Shown: piece by piece, positions 17,459 through 24,645 of the stretch
Position numbering within the stretch: the stretch's first letter is position 1
How the letters are laid out: every line of letters begins with the position of its first letter
DNA from: CAXSDR01 sp964236445
GTDB lineage: Bacteria > Actinomycetota > Actinomycetes > Motilibacterales > Motilibacteraceae
Assembly (NCBI GenBank): GCA_964236445.1
Contig: CAXSDR010000005.1
Coordinates: forward strand, 1 to 60,307
Direction of reading: 5' to 3'
Length of the DNA stretch: 60,307 nt
Translations under genes and position numbers: made by a program
Notes under the pieces: generated by a model
What the model saw: only the letters and a program-made list of their open reading frames with translations
Database searches by the model: none
Told to the model about the DNA's origin: nothing

Positions 17459-18348
17459 CCTTGCCCGGACCGGAGCCGTCCGCCCTGCTCGGCCCCGCCG
17501 ACGTACGCGCCCTCGCCGCAGCCCTGGGACTGCGACCCACCAAGCAGCTCGGCCAGAACTTCGTCATCGACCATGGCACCGTGCGCCGCATCGTGCGGGT
17601 GTCGGGTGTCGGGGCTGACGACGTCGTGCTGGAGGTGGGCCCCGGCCTCGGCTCGCTCACGCTGGCGCTGCTGCCGGTGGTCGCGCGCGTGACCGCGGTC
17701 GAGATCGACCCGGAACTCGCGGCCCAGCTGCCACGCACCGTGGCCGAGCGGGCGCCGTTGCTCGCGGACCGCCTCACGGTGGTCGCGGCCGACGCCCTGC
17801 GGGTCACGGCCCTGCCGGAGCCGCAGCCCACCGCGCTCGTCGCGAACCTGCCCTACAACGTCGCCGTTCCCGTGCTCCTGCACCTGCTCGAGCTCGTCCC
17901 CACGCTGACCCGTGCACTGGTGATGGTGCAGGCCGAGGTCGCCGACCGGCTCGCCGCGCCGCCCGGCAGCCGCACCTACGGCGTCCCCTCGGTGAAGGCC
18001 CAGTGGTGGGCCGACGTCCGCCGCGCGGGCTCGGTCGGACCGTCGGTCTTCTGGCCGGCTCCCAACGTCGACAGCGGCCTCGTCCTGCTCGTACGCCGTG
18101 ACCCACCCCGGACGAGCGCGTCGCGGCGTGAGGTGTTCGCCGTGGTCGACGCGGCCTTCGCCCAGCGGCGCAAGGGGCTGCGCGCGGCGCTGGGCGGCTG
18201 GGCCGGCAGCCCGGCCGCAGCAGAGGCCGTACTGCGCGCGGCGGGCGTCGACCCGCAGGCGCGGGGCGAGCAGCTCGACGTCACCTCCTTCGCGCGCATC
18301 GCGGAGCAGCGCGGCGCGACGGACGCCGCGGTCCGAACCAGTCCGTAG
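17455..18348 (+). CDS. rsmA: 16S rRNA (adenine-1518/1519-N6)-dimethyltransferase RsmA (KsgA)
   Basis: 297 residues from the GTG at 17455, overlapping the tatD stop as GTGA; a TTG two codons later is an alternative. Signatures are PTKQLGQNFVID near residue 28, SAM motif I LEVGPGLGSLT (59-69), VEIDPEL and the catalytic NLPYNVAVPVL. It dimethylates two adjacent adenines in helix 45 of 16S rRNA during ribosome maturation. It is the last gene of the metG-tatD-rsmA overlap chain. Confidence 0.96.
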   Translation: MTLPGPEPSALLGPADVRALAAALGLRPTKQLGQNFVIDHGTVRRIVRVSGVGADDVVLEVGPGLGSLTLALLPVVARVTAVEIDPELAAQLPRTVAERAPLLADRLTVVAADALRVTALPEPQPTALVANLPYNVAVPVLLHLLELVPTLTRALVMVQAEVADRLAAPPGSRTYGVPSVKAQWWADVRRAGSVGPSVFWPAPNVDSGLVLLVRRDPPRTSASRREVFAVVDAAFAQRRKGLRAALGGWAGSPAAAEAVLRAAGVDPQARGEQLDVTSFARIAEQRGATDAAVRTSP

Positions 18349-18414
18349 CATGGAGCGGGCGCACGTACGCCTCACATCGTTCGACAGTCGGCTGAGCAGG
18401 AGCTAGGACCGCAC

Positions 18415-20190
18415 GTGGCCACACCGCTCATCGGCATCGAATCGATCACCAAGTCCTTCGGCACCCGCACCCTGCTCGACAGGGTGACCACCGGTGTCCT
18501 GGAAAACCAGCGCATCGGCGTCGTGGGCCGCAACGGCGGCGGCAAGTCGACCTTGCTCGCGATCCTCGCCGGGCGTGAGCCCGTCGACAGCGGACGCGTC
18601 ACGCGCGTCAACGGCCTGCAGGTCGGGGCGCTCGCGCAGGCCGACGACCTGCCGCGCGGCATCCCCGTCCGTGACCTCGTCGTGGGGGACCGGGCCACCC
18701 ACGAGTGGGCCGGCGACTCGCGCATCCGCGACGTCGTCACCGGGCTGTTCGGCGGGCTCGACCGCTTCGCCGCCATCGAGCGCGACACGACCGGGCTCTC
18801 CGGTGGCGAGCGCCGACGCGTCGCCCTGGCCCGTCTGCTGGTCTCCGAGCACGACCTGCTGCTGCTCGACGAGCCGACGAACCACCTCGACGTCGAGGGG
18901 GTCGACTGGCTGGCCCGCCACCTCGCCGCCCGCCGGGGCTCGCTCGTCGTCGTGACACACGATCGCTGGTTCCTCGACGCCGTCTGCGACCGCACGTGGG
19001 AGGTCGACGACGGCCAGGTGCACGAGTACGACGGTGGCTACTCCGCCTACGTCCTTGCCCGGGCCGAGCGCATGCGCGTCGCAGGAGAGACCGAGACCAA
19101 GCGCCAGAACCTCATGCGCAAGGAGCTCGCGTGGTTGCGGCGGGGCGCTCCGGCGCGTACGTCCAAGCCCAAGTTCCGCATCGCCGCGGCCGACGCGCTC
19201 ATCGCCGACGAGCCCGCACCGCGCGACAGCGTCGAGCTGATGAAGTTCGCGACCACGCGCCTGGGCAAGACCGTGCTCGAGCTCGAGGACACCACCATCG
19301 CCGCGGGCGACAACGAGCTGCTCCGGCACGTGACCTGGCGCCTCGGTCCCGGGGACCGCGTGGGCATCGTAGGCGTCAACGGTGCGGGCAAGACGACCCT
19401 GCTGCGGGCCCTGGCGCAGATCACGACGCCCAAGAAGGGGCACCTCGTCGTCGGCAGCACCGTCCGCACCGCATTCCTCTCCCAGGAGGTCGCCGAGCTG
19501 CCCGACCGCATGAAGGTCGTCGAGGCGGTCGAGCAGGTGCGCAGCAGCATGGACGTCGGTGGCAAGGAGCAGTCGGCGTCGCAGCTGCTGGAGCGTCTCG
19601 GCTTCTCGCGCGACCGGCAGTGGACCGCGGTCGGTGACCTTTCGGGAGGTGAGCGCCGCAGGCTGCAGCTGCTGCGCCTGCTGATGGCCGAGCCCAACGT
19701 CCTGCTGCTCGACGAGCCGACGAACGACCTCGACGTCGAGACGCTCACCGGGCTCGAAGACCTCCTCGACGGCTGGCCCGGCACGCTCGTGGTCGTGACG
19801 CACGACCGGTTCTTCCTCGAGCGCGTGTGCGACTCGACGATGGCGCTGCTCGGCGACGGGACGCTGCGCCACCTGCCGAACGGGGTCGAGGAATACCTCG
19901 AGCGGCGGGCCGTCATCGAGGCCGCTGCGGTGGGTGCAGCCACGTCGTCGGGGCCGGGCAACGAGCAGGCGCGGTCGGTCGACGAGCGGGCCGCCCGCAA
20001 GGAGCTCTCACGCATCGAGCGCCGCCTCAAAGTGGTCGACGCCCGCGAGGCCGAGCTGCACCGCGACATGTCCGACGCGGCGGCCGACCATCAGCGCGCG
20101 CTCGTCCTCGACGGCGAGCTGCGCGCGCTCGCGCAGGAGAAGGACGAGCTCGAAGGGCGCTGGCTGACCCTCAGCGACGATCTGGGCTGA
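18415..20190 (+). CDS. ABC-F family ATPase (translation factor/ribosome protection type)
   Basis: 591 residues with two ABC cassettes and no membrane domain. Cassette 1 has Walker A GRNGGGKST (38-46), signature LSGGERRRVALARLL and Walker B LLLLDEPTNHLD. Cassette 2 has GVNGAGKTT (about 320-328), LSGGERRRLQLLRLL and VLLLDEPTNDLD. A C-terminal charged, probably coiled-coil tail (about 515-591) resembles Uup-type proteins. ABC-F proteins act on the ribosome or, for Uup, on nucleic acids. The GTG start has AGGAG about 12 bases and AGGA 6 bases upstream. TAGCAT at 18346-18351 could be its own -10. Confidence 0.93.
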   Translation: MATPLIGIESITKSFGTRTLLDRVTTGVLENQRIGVVGRNGGGKSTLLAILAGREPVDSGRVTRVNGLQVGALAQADDLPRGIPVRDLVVGDRATHEWAGDSRIRDVVTGLFGGLDRFAAIERDTTGLSGGERRRVALARLLVSEHDLLLLDEPTNHLDVEGVDWLARHLAARRGSLVVVTHDRWFLDAVCDRTWEVDDGQVHEYDGGYSAYVLARAERMRVAGETETKRQNLMRKELAWLRRGAPARTSKPKFRIAAADALIADEPAPRDSVELMKFATTRLGKTVLELEDTTIAAGDNELLRHVTWRLGPGDRVGIVGVNGAGKTTLLRALAQITTPKKGHLVVGSTVRTAFLSQEVAELPDRMKVVEAVEQVRSSMDVGGKEQSASQLLERLGFSRDRQWTAVGDLSGGERRRLQLLRLLMAEPNVLLLDEPTNDLDVETLTGLEDLLDGWPGTLVVVTHDRFFLERVCDSTMALLGDGTLRHLPNGVEEYLERRAVIEAAAVGAATSSGPGNEQARSVDERAARKELSRIERRLKVVDAREAELHRDMSDAAADHQRALVLDGELRALAQEKDELEGRWLTLSDDLG

Positions 20191-20279
20191 GCCGCCGTCC
20201 GCCGCGAGCGTCCGGACGACCTACGATCGGGCACGTCAACCGCGCGAGCAACGCGGCCGCCGGCTGAGGAGACCGATGC

Positions 20280-21188
20280 ATGGGGCACGTCGTGGTCCGC
20301 GCTTCAGCGAAGATCAACCTGCAGCTCGGCGTCGGGACCGTACGCCCCGACGGCTACCACTCCGTGGCCACCGTCTATCACGCGGTCGCGCTCTTCGACG
20401 AGGTGGTCGCGGCCACCGGGGAAGGCTTGCAGGTCACGGTGCAGGGCGAGCAGGCCTCGCTCGTGCCCGCCGATCGCACCAACCTCGCGGCTCGCGCGGC
20501 GATCCTCGTGGCCAAGCGCTCGGGCATCCCCGCTGATGTCCACCTGACGATCCGCAAGGGCATCCCGGTCGCCGGCGGCATGGCCGGCGGGAGCGCCGAT
20601 GCAGCCGCGGCCCTGATCGCCTGCGACGAGCTGTGGGGCTGCGAGTTCTCCCGCGACGAGCTGGCCGAGCTCGCTGCCCAGCTGGGCAGCGACGTGCCGT
20701 TCGCCCTGGTCGGCGGCACCGCGATGGGACACGGGCGTGGCGAGCGGCTCAGCCCCGTGCTGGGTCGCGGCCGTTTCGTCTGGGTGCTCGCCCTGGCTGC
20801 CGAGGGACTTTCCACGCCGCTCGTCTATGCCGAGTGCGACCGGCTGCGGGGCCAGCGCATCCTGCCCGAGCCGCGGGTGTCCGACGCGCTGATGTCGGCG
20901 TTGCGCGCCGGTGACTCTCGGGCTCTCGGAGCGTCGCTGAGCAACGACCTGGGCGAGGCGGCCTGCTCGCTGCGGCCGGTGCTGCGCGAGGTGCTCGACT
21001 TCGGTCTGCAGGCCGGGGCTCTCGGGGCGACGGTGTCGGGCAGCGGACCGACGTGCGCGTTCCTGGTGCACGACGACGCTCACGCCAGCGAGCTGCAGAA
21101 CGTTCTCGAGCGTAGCCCGCACGTGCGGGCCGTCGTGCGCACGCATGGCCCGGTGCCGGGCGCCCGCATCCTGCGCACGACCGAGTGA
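20280..21188 (+). CDS. ispE: 4-diphosphocytidyl-2-C-methyl-D-erythritol kinase
   Basis: 302 residues. GHMP-kinase signatures are ASAKINLQLGV at 8-18, PVAGGMAGGSADAAAAL (about 96-112, the ATP-binding glycine loop) and the C-terminal GATVSGSGPTCAFLV. It phosphorylates CDP-methylerythritol in the non-mevalonate isoprenoid pathway, which supplies the polyprenyl carriers used by the glycan genes nearby. GAGGAGA sits about eight bases before the ATG, and TACGAT at 20222-20227 is a good -10 candidate. The gene converges with the TetR gene with one base between their stop codons. Confidence 0.96.
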   Translation: MGHVVVRASAKINLQLGVGTVRPDGYHSVATVYHAVALFDEVVAATGEGLQVTVQGEQASLVPADRTNLAARAAILVAKRSGIPADVHLTIRKGIPVAGGMAGGSADAAAALIACDELWGCEFSRDELAELAAQLGSDVPFALVGGTAMGHGRGERLSPVLGRGRFVWVLALAAEGLSTPLVYAECDRLRGQRILPEPRVSDALMSALRAGDSRALGASLSNDLGEAACSLRPVLREVLDFGLQAGALGATVSGSGPTCAFLVHDDAHASELQNVLERSPHVRAVVRTHGPVPGARILRTTE

Positions 21189-21189
21189 C

Positions 21190-21786
21190 TCAGCGCGTCG
21201 TGAGCTTGGGCCTCGCCTCGAGCGACGACAGCCCGTTCCACGCGAGGTTGACCAGATGTGCGGCGACGTCGGCCTTCTTGGGCTTTCGTACGTCGAGCCA
21301 CCACTGCCCGGTCAGGGCCACCATGCCGACGAGCATCTGGCTGTAGAGCGGTGCCGCCTTGGTGTCGAACCCCCGCTGCTTGAACTCGGCAGCGAGGATG
21401 TGCTCGACCTGGCTGGCGGTGTCGTTCATGAGCGAGGCGAACGTGCCGGTCGACTGGGCGACCGGGGAGTCACGCACGAGGATGCGGAAGCCGTCGCTGG
21501 ACGACTCGATGTAGTCGAGCAGCGCGAGCGCGGCCAGCTCGAGCACCTGGCGCGGATGGTGGGTGCCGGTGAGGGCGCTCGTGATGCGGTCGAGCAACGA
21601 GCTGACCTCACGGTCGACGACGACGGCATAAAGCCCTTCCTTGCCACCGAAATGCTCATAGACGACCGGCTTGGACACCCCTGCCTTGGCCGCGATCTCC
21701 TCGACCGACGTGCCCTCGAAGCCACGTTCGGCGAAGAGGGAGCGCCCCACGATGAGCAGCTGCTCGCGTCGCTCCTTGCCCGTCAT
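21190..21786 (-). CDS. TetR-family regulator, probably of the adjacent desaturase
   Basis: 198 residues from the ATG at 21786. In-frame GTG (21792) or TTG codons upstream are alternatives, and related proteins often begin slightly before the MTGKERREQ motif. The HTH is TSVEEIAAKAGVSKPVVYEHF with the common FGGKEGLYAVVVDRE following. The C-terminal helical domain may bind acyl-CoA, by analogy with desaturase regulators. It lies 76 bases downstream of the desaturase on the same strand and is likely cotranscribed, so it may autoregulate through the palindrome at 22883-22902. That link is inference. Confidence 0.88.
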   Translation of the reverse strand: MTGKERREQLLIVGRSLFAERGFEGTSVEEIAAKAGVSKPVVYEHFGGKEGLYAVVVDREVSSLLDRITSALTGTHHPRQVLELAALALLDYIESSSDGFRILVRDSPVAQSTGTFASLMNDTASQVEHILAAEFKQRGFDTKAAPLYSQMLVGMVALTGQWWLDVRKPKKADVAAHLVNLAWNGLSSLEARPKLTTR

Positions 21787-21862
21787 GCGCACGCGTACGG
21801 TCGCCCGCTTGGGTTCGTCGTTGCGCAGATCGGACGCGGTGCGTCGGTCGGACGTCAAGCGA

Positions 21863-22828
21863 CTAGGAGACCTTGACGTCGACGCGCTTGGCGTCGATCC
21901 GCTCACGCACGGGCCAGCGGACGTCCTTGCACCAGCCGAGCTTCTCGAAGAGCCAGATGGTGCGGGCGCTGATGTCGACCTGGCCGCGCTCCACGCCATG
22001 GCGTGCACACGTCGGGTCGGCGTGGTGCAGGTTGTGCCACGACTCACCGAAGGACAGGACGGCAAGCCACCAGACGTTGCCTGAGCGGTCACGACTCTTG
22101 AACGGCTTCTCGCCGACGGCGTGGCAGATCGAGTTGATGGACCAGGTGACGTGGTGCAGCAGCCCGACGCGCACCAGGCTGCCCCAGAAGAACGCGGTCA
22201 GCGCGCCGTGCCACGACATGGTGAGCAGGCCGCCCAGAACCGGGGGCAGCAGCAGCGAGACGAGAACCAACCACGGGAACGCGCGCGACACGCGCACGAT
22301 GTCGGGGTCCTTGAGCAGGTCGGGGGCGTACTGCCGCTGGCTGGTCTGCTCGACGTCGAACAGCCAGCCCATGTGTGCGTGGTAGAGGCCCTTGGCCAGG
22401 GCGGGCACGGTCTCGCCGTAGCGCCACGGGGAGTGCGGGTCGCCCTCCTTGTCGGAGAACTTGTGGTGGCGGCGGTGGTCGGCGACCCAGCGGACCAGGG
22501 GTCCCTCGATCGCCATGCTTCCGGCGACGCCCATCACGATCTTGAGCCAGCGGTTCGGCTTGTAGGAGCCGTGCGTGAAGAGGCGGTGGAAGCCGGCGGT
22601 GATGCCCAGCCCGGTGAAGACGTAGAACACGAACCCGATGATCGCGTCGCTCCACCCGAGGCCGTGCCAGTGCCAGGCGAAGGGAACCGCGGCGACGAGC
22701 GCGACGAAGGGGATGGCGATGAACAGCGCCAGCGCCACCTGCTCCCACGTCTGCTTCTGCTCGGCACCCGTCGTCGCACTGACGACGGGCGTCTCCTCGA
22801 TGGTTCGATCTACGGCAGGGGCAGACAC
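21863..22828 (-). CDS. Acyl-CoA/fatty-acid delta-9 desaturase
   Basis: 321-residue membrane protein. The three histidine boxes of the stearoyl-CoA desaturase family are intact: HRLFTH (81-86), HRRHH (118-122) and HNLHH (265-269), which bind the di-iron centre. Hydrophobic segments at about 33-52, 60-80 and two more around 165-205 give the usual four-helix topology. It introduces a cis double bond into acyl chains and so tunes membrane fluidity. A perfect palindrome about 55 bases upstream of the ATG and the TetR gene downstream suggest local repression. Confidence 0.93.
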   Translation of the reverse strand: MSAPAVDRTIEETPVVSATTGAEQKQTWEQVALALFIAIPFVALVAAVPFAWHWHGLGWSDAIIGFVFYVFTGLGITAGFHRLFTHGSYKPNRWLKIVMGVAGSMAIEGPLVRWVADHRRHHKFSDKEGDPHSPWRYGETVPALAKGLYHAHMGWLFDVEQTSQRQYAPDLLKDPDIVRVSRAFPWLVLVSLLLPPVLGGLLTMSWHGALTAFFWGSLVRVGLLHHVTWSINSICHAVGEKPFKSRDRSGNVWWLAVLSFGESWHNLHHADPTCARHGVERGQVDISARTIWLFEKLGWCKDVRWPVRERIDAKRVDVKVS

Positions 22829-22882
22829 GTCAGCGGCTCCTCGGGGGATGGGACAGAGGCGGTGGCGCTCCTACGCAACCGT

Positions 22883-22902
22883 AACCTACGCCAACGTAGG
22901 TT
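22883..22902. promoter_or_regulatory. Perfect palindromic operator upstream of the desaturase
   Basis: AACCTACG-CCAA-CGTAGGTT has two perfect 8-bp arms with a 4-base spacer, a typical TetR-type operator. It sits 55-74 bases upstream of the desaturase start (22828, minus strand), within the expected promoter. The TetR encoded downstream of the desaturase is the obvious candidate ligand. Confidence 0.65.
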
Positions 22903-22991
22903 GGGAAGGGTTCGCTCTACGTGGTCACCCCGGGGTGGCAGACTGTGCGCGCCGGGTGGTGCCTTTCGGGCGCGTACGCAGCATCGCTCGA

Positions 22992-23063
22992 TCCGCTGTG
23001 GTGTAACGGCAGCACCCAGGCCTTTGGAGCCTCGGAGTCCTGGTTCGAATCCAGGCGGCGGAG
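22992..23063 (+). tRNA. tRNA-Gln (anticodon TTG)
   Basis: A 72-nt cloverleaf: acceptor TCCGCTG / CGGCGGA, D-stem GTGT / GCAC, anticodon loop CTTTGGA with anticodon TTG, variable loop GGAGT, T-arm CCTGG-TTCGAAT-CCAGG, discriminator G. CCA is not encoded in full (CA follows). The anticodon stem CAGGC / GCCTC has a C-C mismatch at the outermost pair (27:43). A tRNA-Gln near glmU is common in actinobacteria; here 21.9 kb of glycan genes separate the two. Confidence 0.92.
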
Positions 23064-23281
23064 CAGTTCTAGGCGGACCGGTAACCAGCTGCTCGGTGAC
23101 TCAGCGTGACCGTGAACAGACCCCACGTGCGATTTTTCGAGTTCCATACCACACGGTATTTGCCGTGATACTGTGCGTGACTGAAGGTCACTCTTTTGGC
23201 ACGCACAGCCGGTCGTCTGACGTGGGTACGTATGGTCGAATGGCAAAGCCGAGGCAAATCGGTCCTAGGGGTGGGGGGCAC

Positions 23282-24225
23282 ATGACTGACGTTCGAAGCG
23301 ACAAACCGTTGATGTCCAGAAGGCAGATCCTCAAGTCCGGCGGCGCCGTCGGCGTCGGCGTGGTCTGGGCGGTCCCGTTGGTGCAGACGCTGTCCATCGG
23401 TGCGGCCGATGCCGCGAGCGGCAACCCCGGGGGTGGTACGCCGCCGACCACGACGCCGTCGGGCACTCCTACGCCTACGACATCGGCGCAGGGCACGCCG
23501 TCCGGCACGCCGAGCGCGACTTCTTCGCCGTCCGAGACGCCGAGCGGCACGGCGAGCCCGAGCGGTAGCCCGAGCCCGACGGCGAGCCCGAGCACGACGG
23601 CGAGCCCGAGCAGTAGACCGAGCACGACGGCGGGCCCGAGCACGACGGCGGGCCCGAGCAGCACGGCGAGCCCGAGCACGACGGCGTCCTCGACCCCGTC
23701 GGCGAGCACCTCGACGACAGCGTCGCCTTCGGTCTCTGCCACCACAACGGGTCCGCCGGTCTCGGTGCAGGCCGGTGGGGCGCCCAGCACGTCGCCGACT
23801 CCCGAGANNNNNNNNNNNNNNNNNNNNNNNNNNNNNNNNNNNNNNNNNNNNNNNNNNNNNNNNNNNNNNNNNNNNNNNNNNNNNNNNNNNNNNNNNNNNN
23901 NNNNNNNCCGCCGGTCTCGGTGCAGGCCGGTGGGGCGCCCAGCACGTCGCCGACTCCCGAGACGTCCGTCCTCGGGGTCAAGGTGCAGAAGCCCGGCAGC
24001 ACGACTCCTCGCCGCATGACTCCGCGCAGCAGCCGGCCGGGGGTGAGCCCGCAGGTCTCACCGGCCCGCGCCAGCGGCTCCGGCAGCCTCGCCAAGACCG
24101 GCGCCGACATCCTCGGTGTCTCAGCTGTCGGTCTCGCCGCAACGGCCGCTGGTGCGGCTCTGCTGCGCAAGGCCCGCACAAGCGACGATCTCCCGGTCGC
24201 CGACGAGACGGGTCCGGACCTCTAG
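23282..24225 (+). CDS. Tat-exported Ser/Thr/Pro-rich protein with LAKTG sortase signal, interrupted by an N gap
   Basis: Starts at the ATG at 23282. The N-terminus has a twin-arginine signal (MSRRQILKSGG, then a hydrophobic run ending in GAADAAS). A long low-complexity stalk of SPS, TAS and TTAG units follows. The C-terminus has LAKTG followed by a hydrophobic stretch and a basic tail (LLRKARTSDD), an LAxTG class-E type sortase signal, so the protein should be wall-anchored. The gap at 23808-23907 is flanked by the same 55 bases on both sides. Collapsing them joins the two halves in frame, while the literal 100-N spacing puts them out of frame. No catalytic domain is seen. A stalk or surface adhesin, possibly O-mannosylated, is plausible. 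Confidence 0.8.
23753..23962. repeat. 55-bp identical sequences flanking the assembly gap
   Basis: The 55 bases at 23753-23807 are identical to those at 23908-23962. The left copy ends exactly at the first N and the right copy begins exactly after the last N. Both encode the same peptide start PPVSVQAGGAPSTS. Confidence 0.97.
23808..23907. other. Assembly gap of 100 N
   Basis: Exactly 100 undefined bases, a conventional placeholder length. The true distance is unknown and may be negative, since the flanks overlap by 55 bases. Confidence 0.99.
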
Positions 24226-24255
24226 CTGGTTCGACCGCTCGGAGCAGTCCTCACG

Positions 24256-24292
24256 ACGGCCCAGCTGGTGTCTTTGACACCAGGTGGGCCGT
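24256..24292 (+). terminator. Hairpin terminator after the LAKTG protein
   Basis: A 17-bp stem with one mismatch (arms 24256-24272 and 24276-24292) closed by the loop TTT, 31 bases after the stop codon at 24225. It separates the wall-anchored protein from the glycosyltransferase operon. Confidence 0.85.
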
Positions 24293-24645
24293 TCGGCTTC
24301 GGAGCCCGATCCTCCGCGAAGCGATAATCGGCTGGGCCAATGGGGTGGATTCGCTGCATCACCGCATGCGATACACGGACCGTCAACAACCGTCACTATT
24401 TGTGGTGTTCTCGCCCGCACTCGGGTGACTCTTGGTGACTTATCTGCCACCGATTGCATCCGCTCGTGCCACCGCAGTGACCGCAAATGCGACATACCGG
24501 GCAAAAGGCCAACTCGTGCCGCCGGACCAACACTCTGCTGTGTGACCGCCCTGTGGTGGCGGCACGATTCGTTGACTACTGTCAGCACACACCGTGAGCC
24601 CTGGGGGGGGCGTCGAACCGGTCGACATCTGCTTTGGGGGGCACA
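24293..24645 (+). promoter_or_regulatory. Non-coding leader of the glycan operon
   Basis: About 350 bases without a gene. GGTGACT occurs twice with a 10-base period (24424-24430 and 24434-24440), a possible direct-repeat site for a response regulator. TACTGT (24577-24582) is a candidate -10. A run of eight G (from about 24603) and TGGGGGGCACA directly before the GTG resemble the leader of the LAKTG gene. Confidence 0.4.

Noticed and set aside
18403..19872. Minus-strand open frame opposite the ABC-F gene
   Set aside because: Shadow of a well-supported ABC-F coding sequence.
23200..23281. c-di-GMP (GEMM) riboswitch before the LAKTG gene
   Set aside because: GGCAAAGCC and a small hairpin recall GEMM, but the conserved ACGCAAAGC segment and the third helix are not found.
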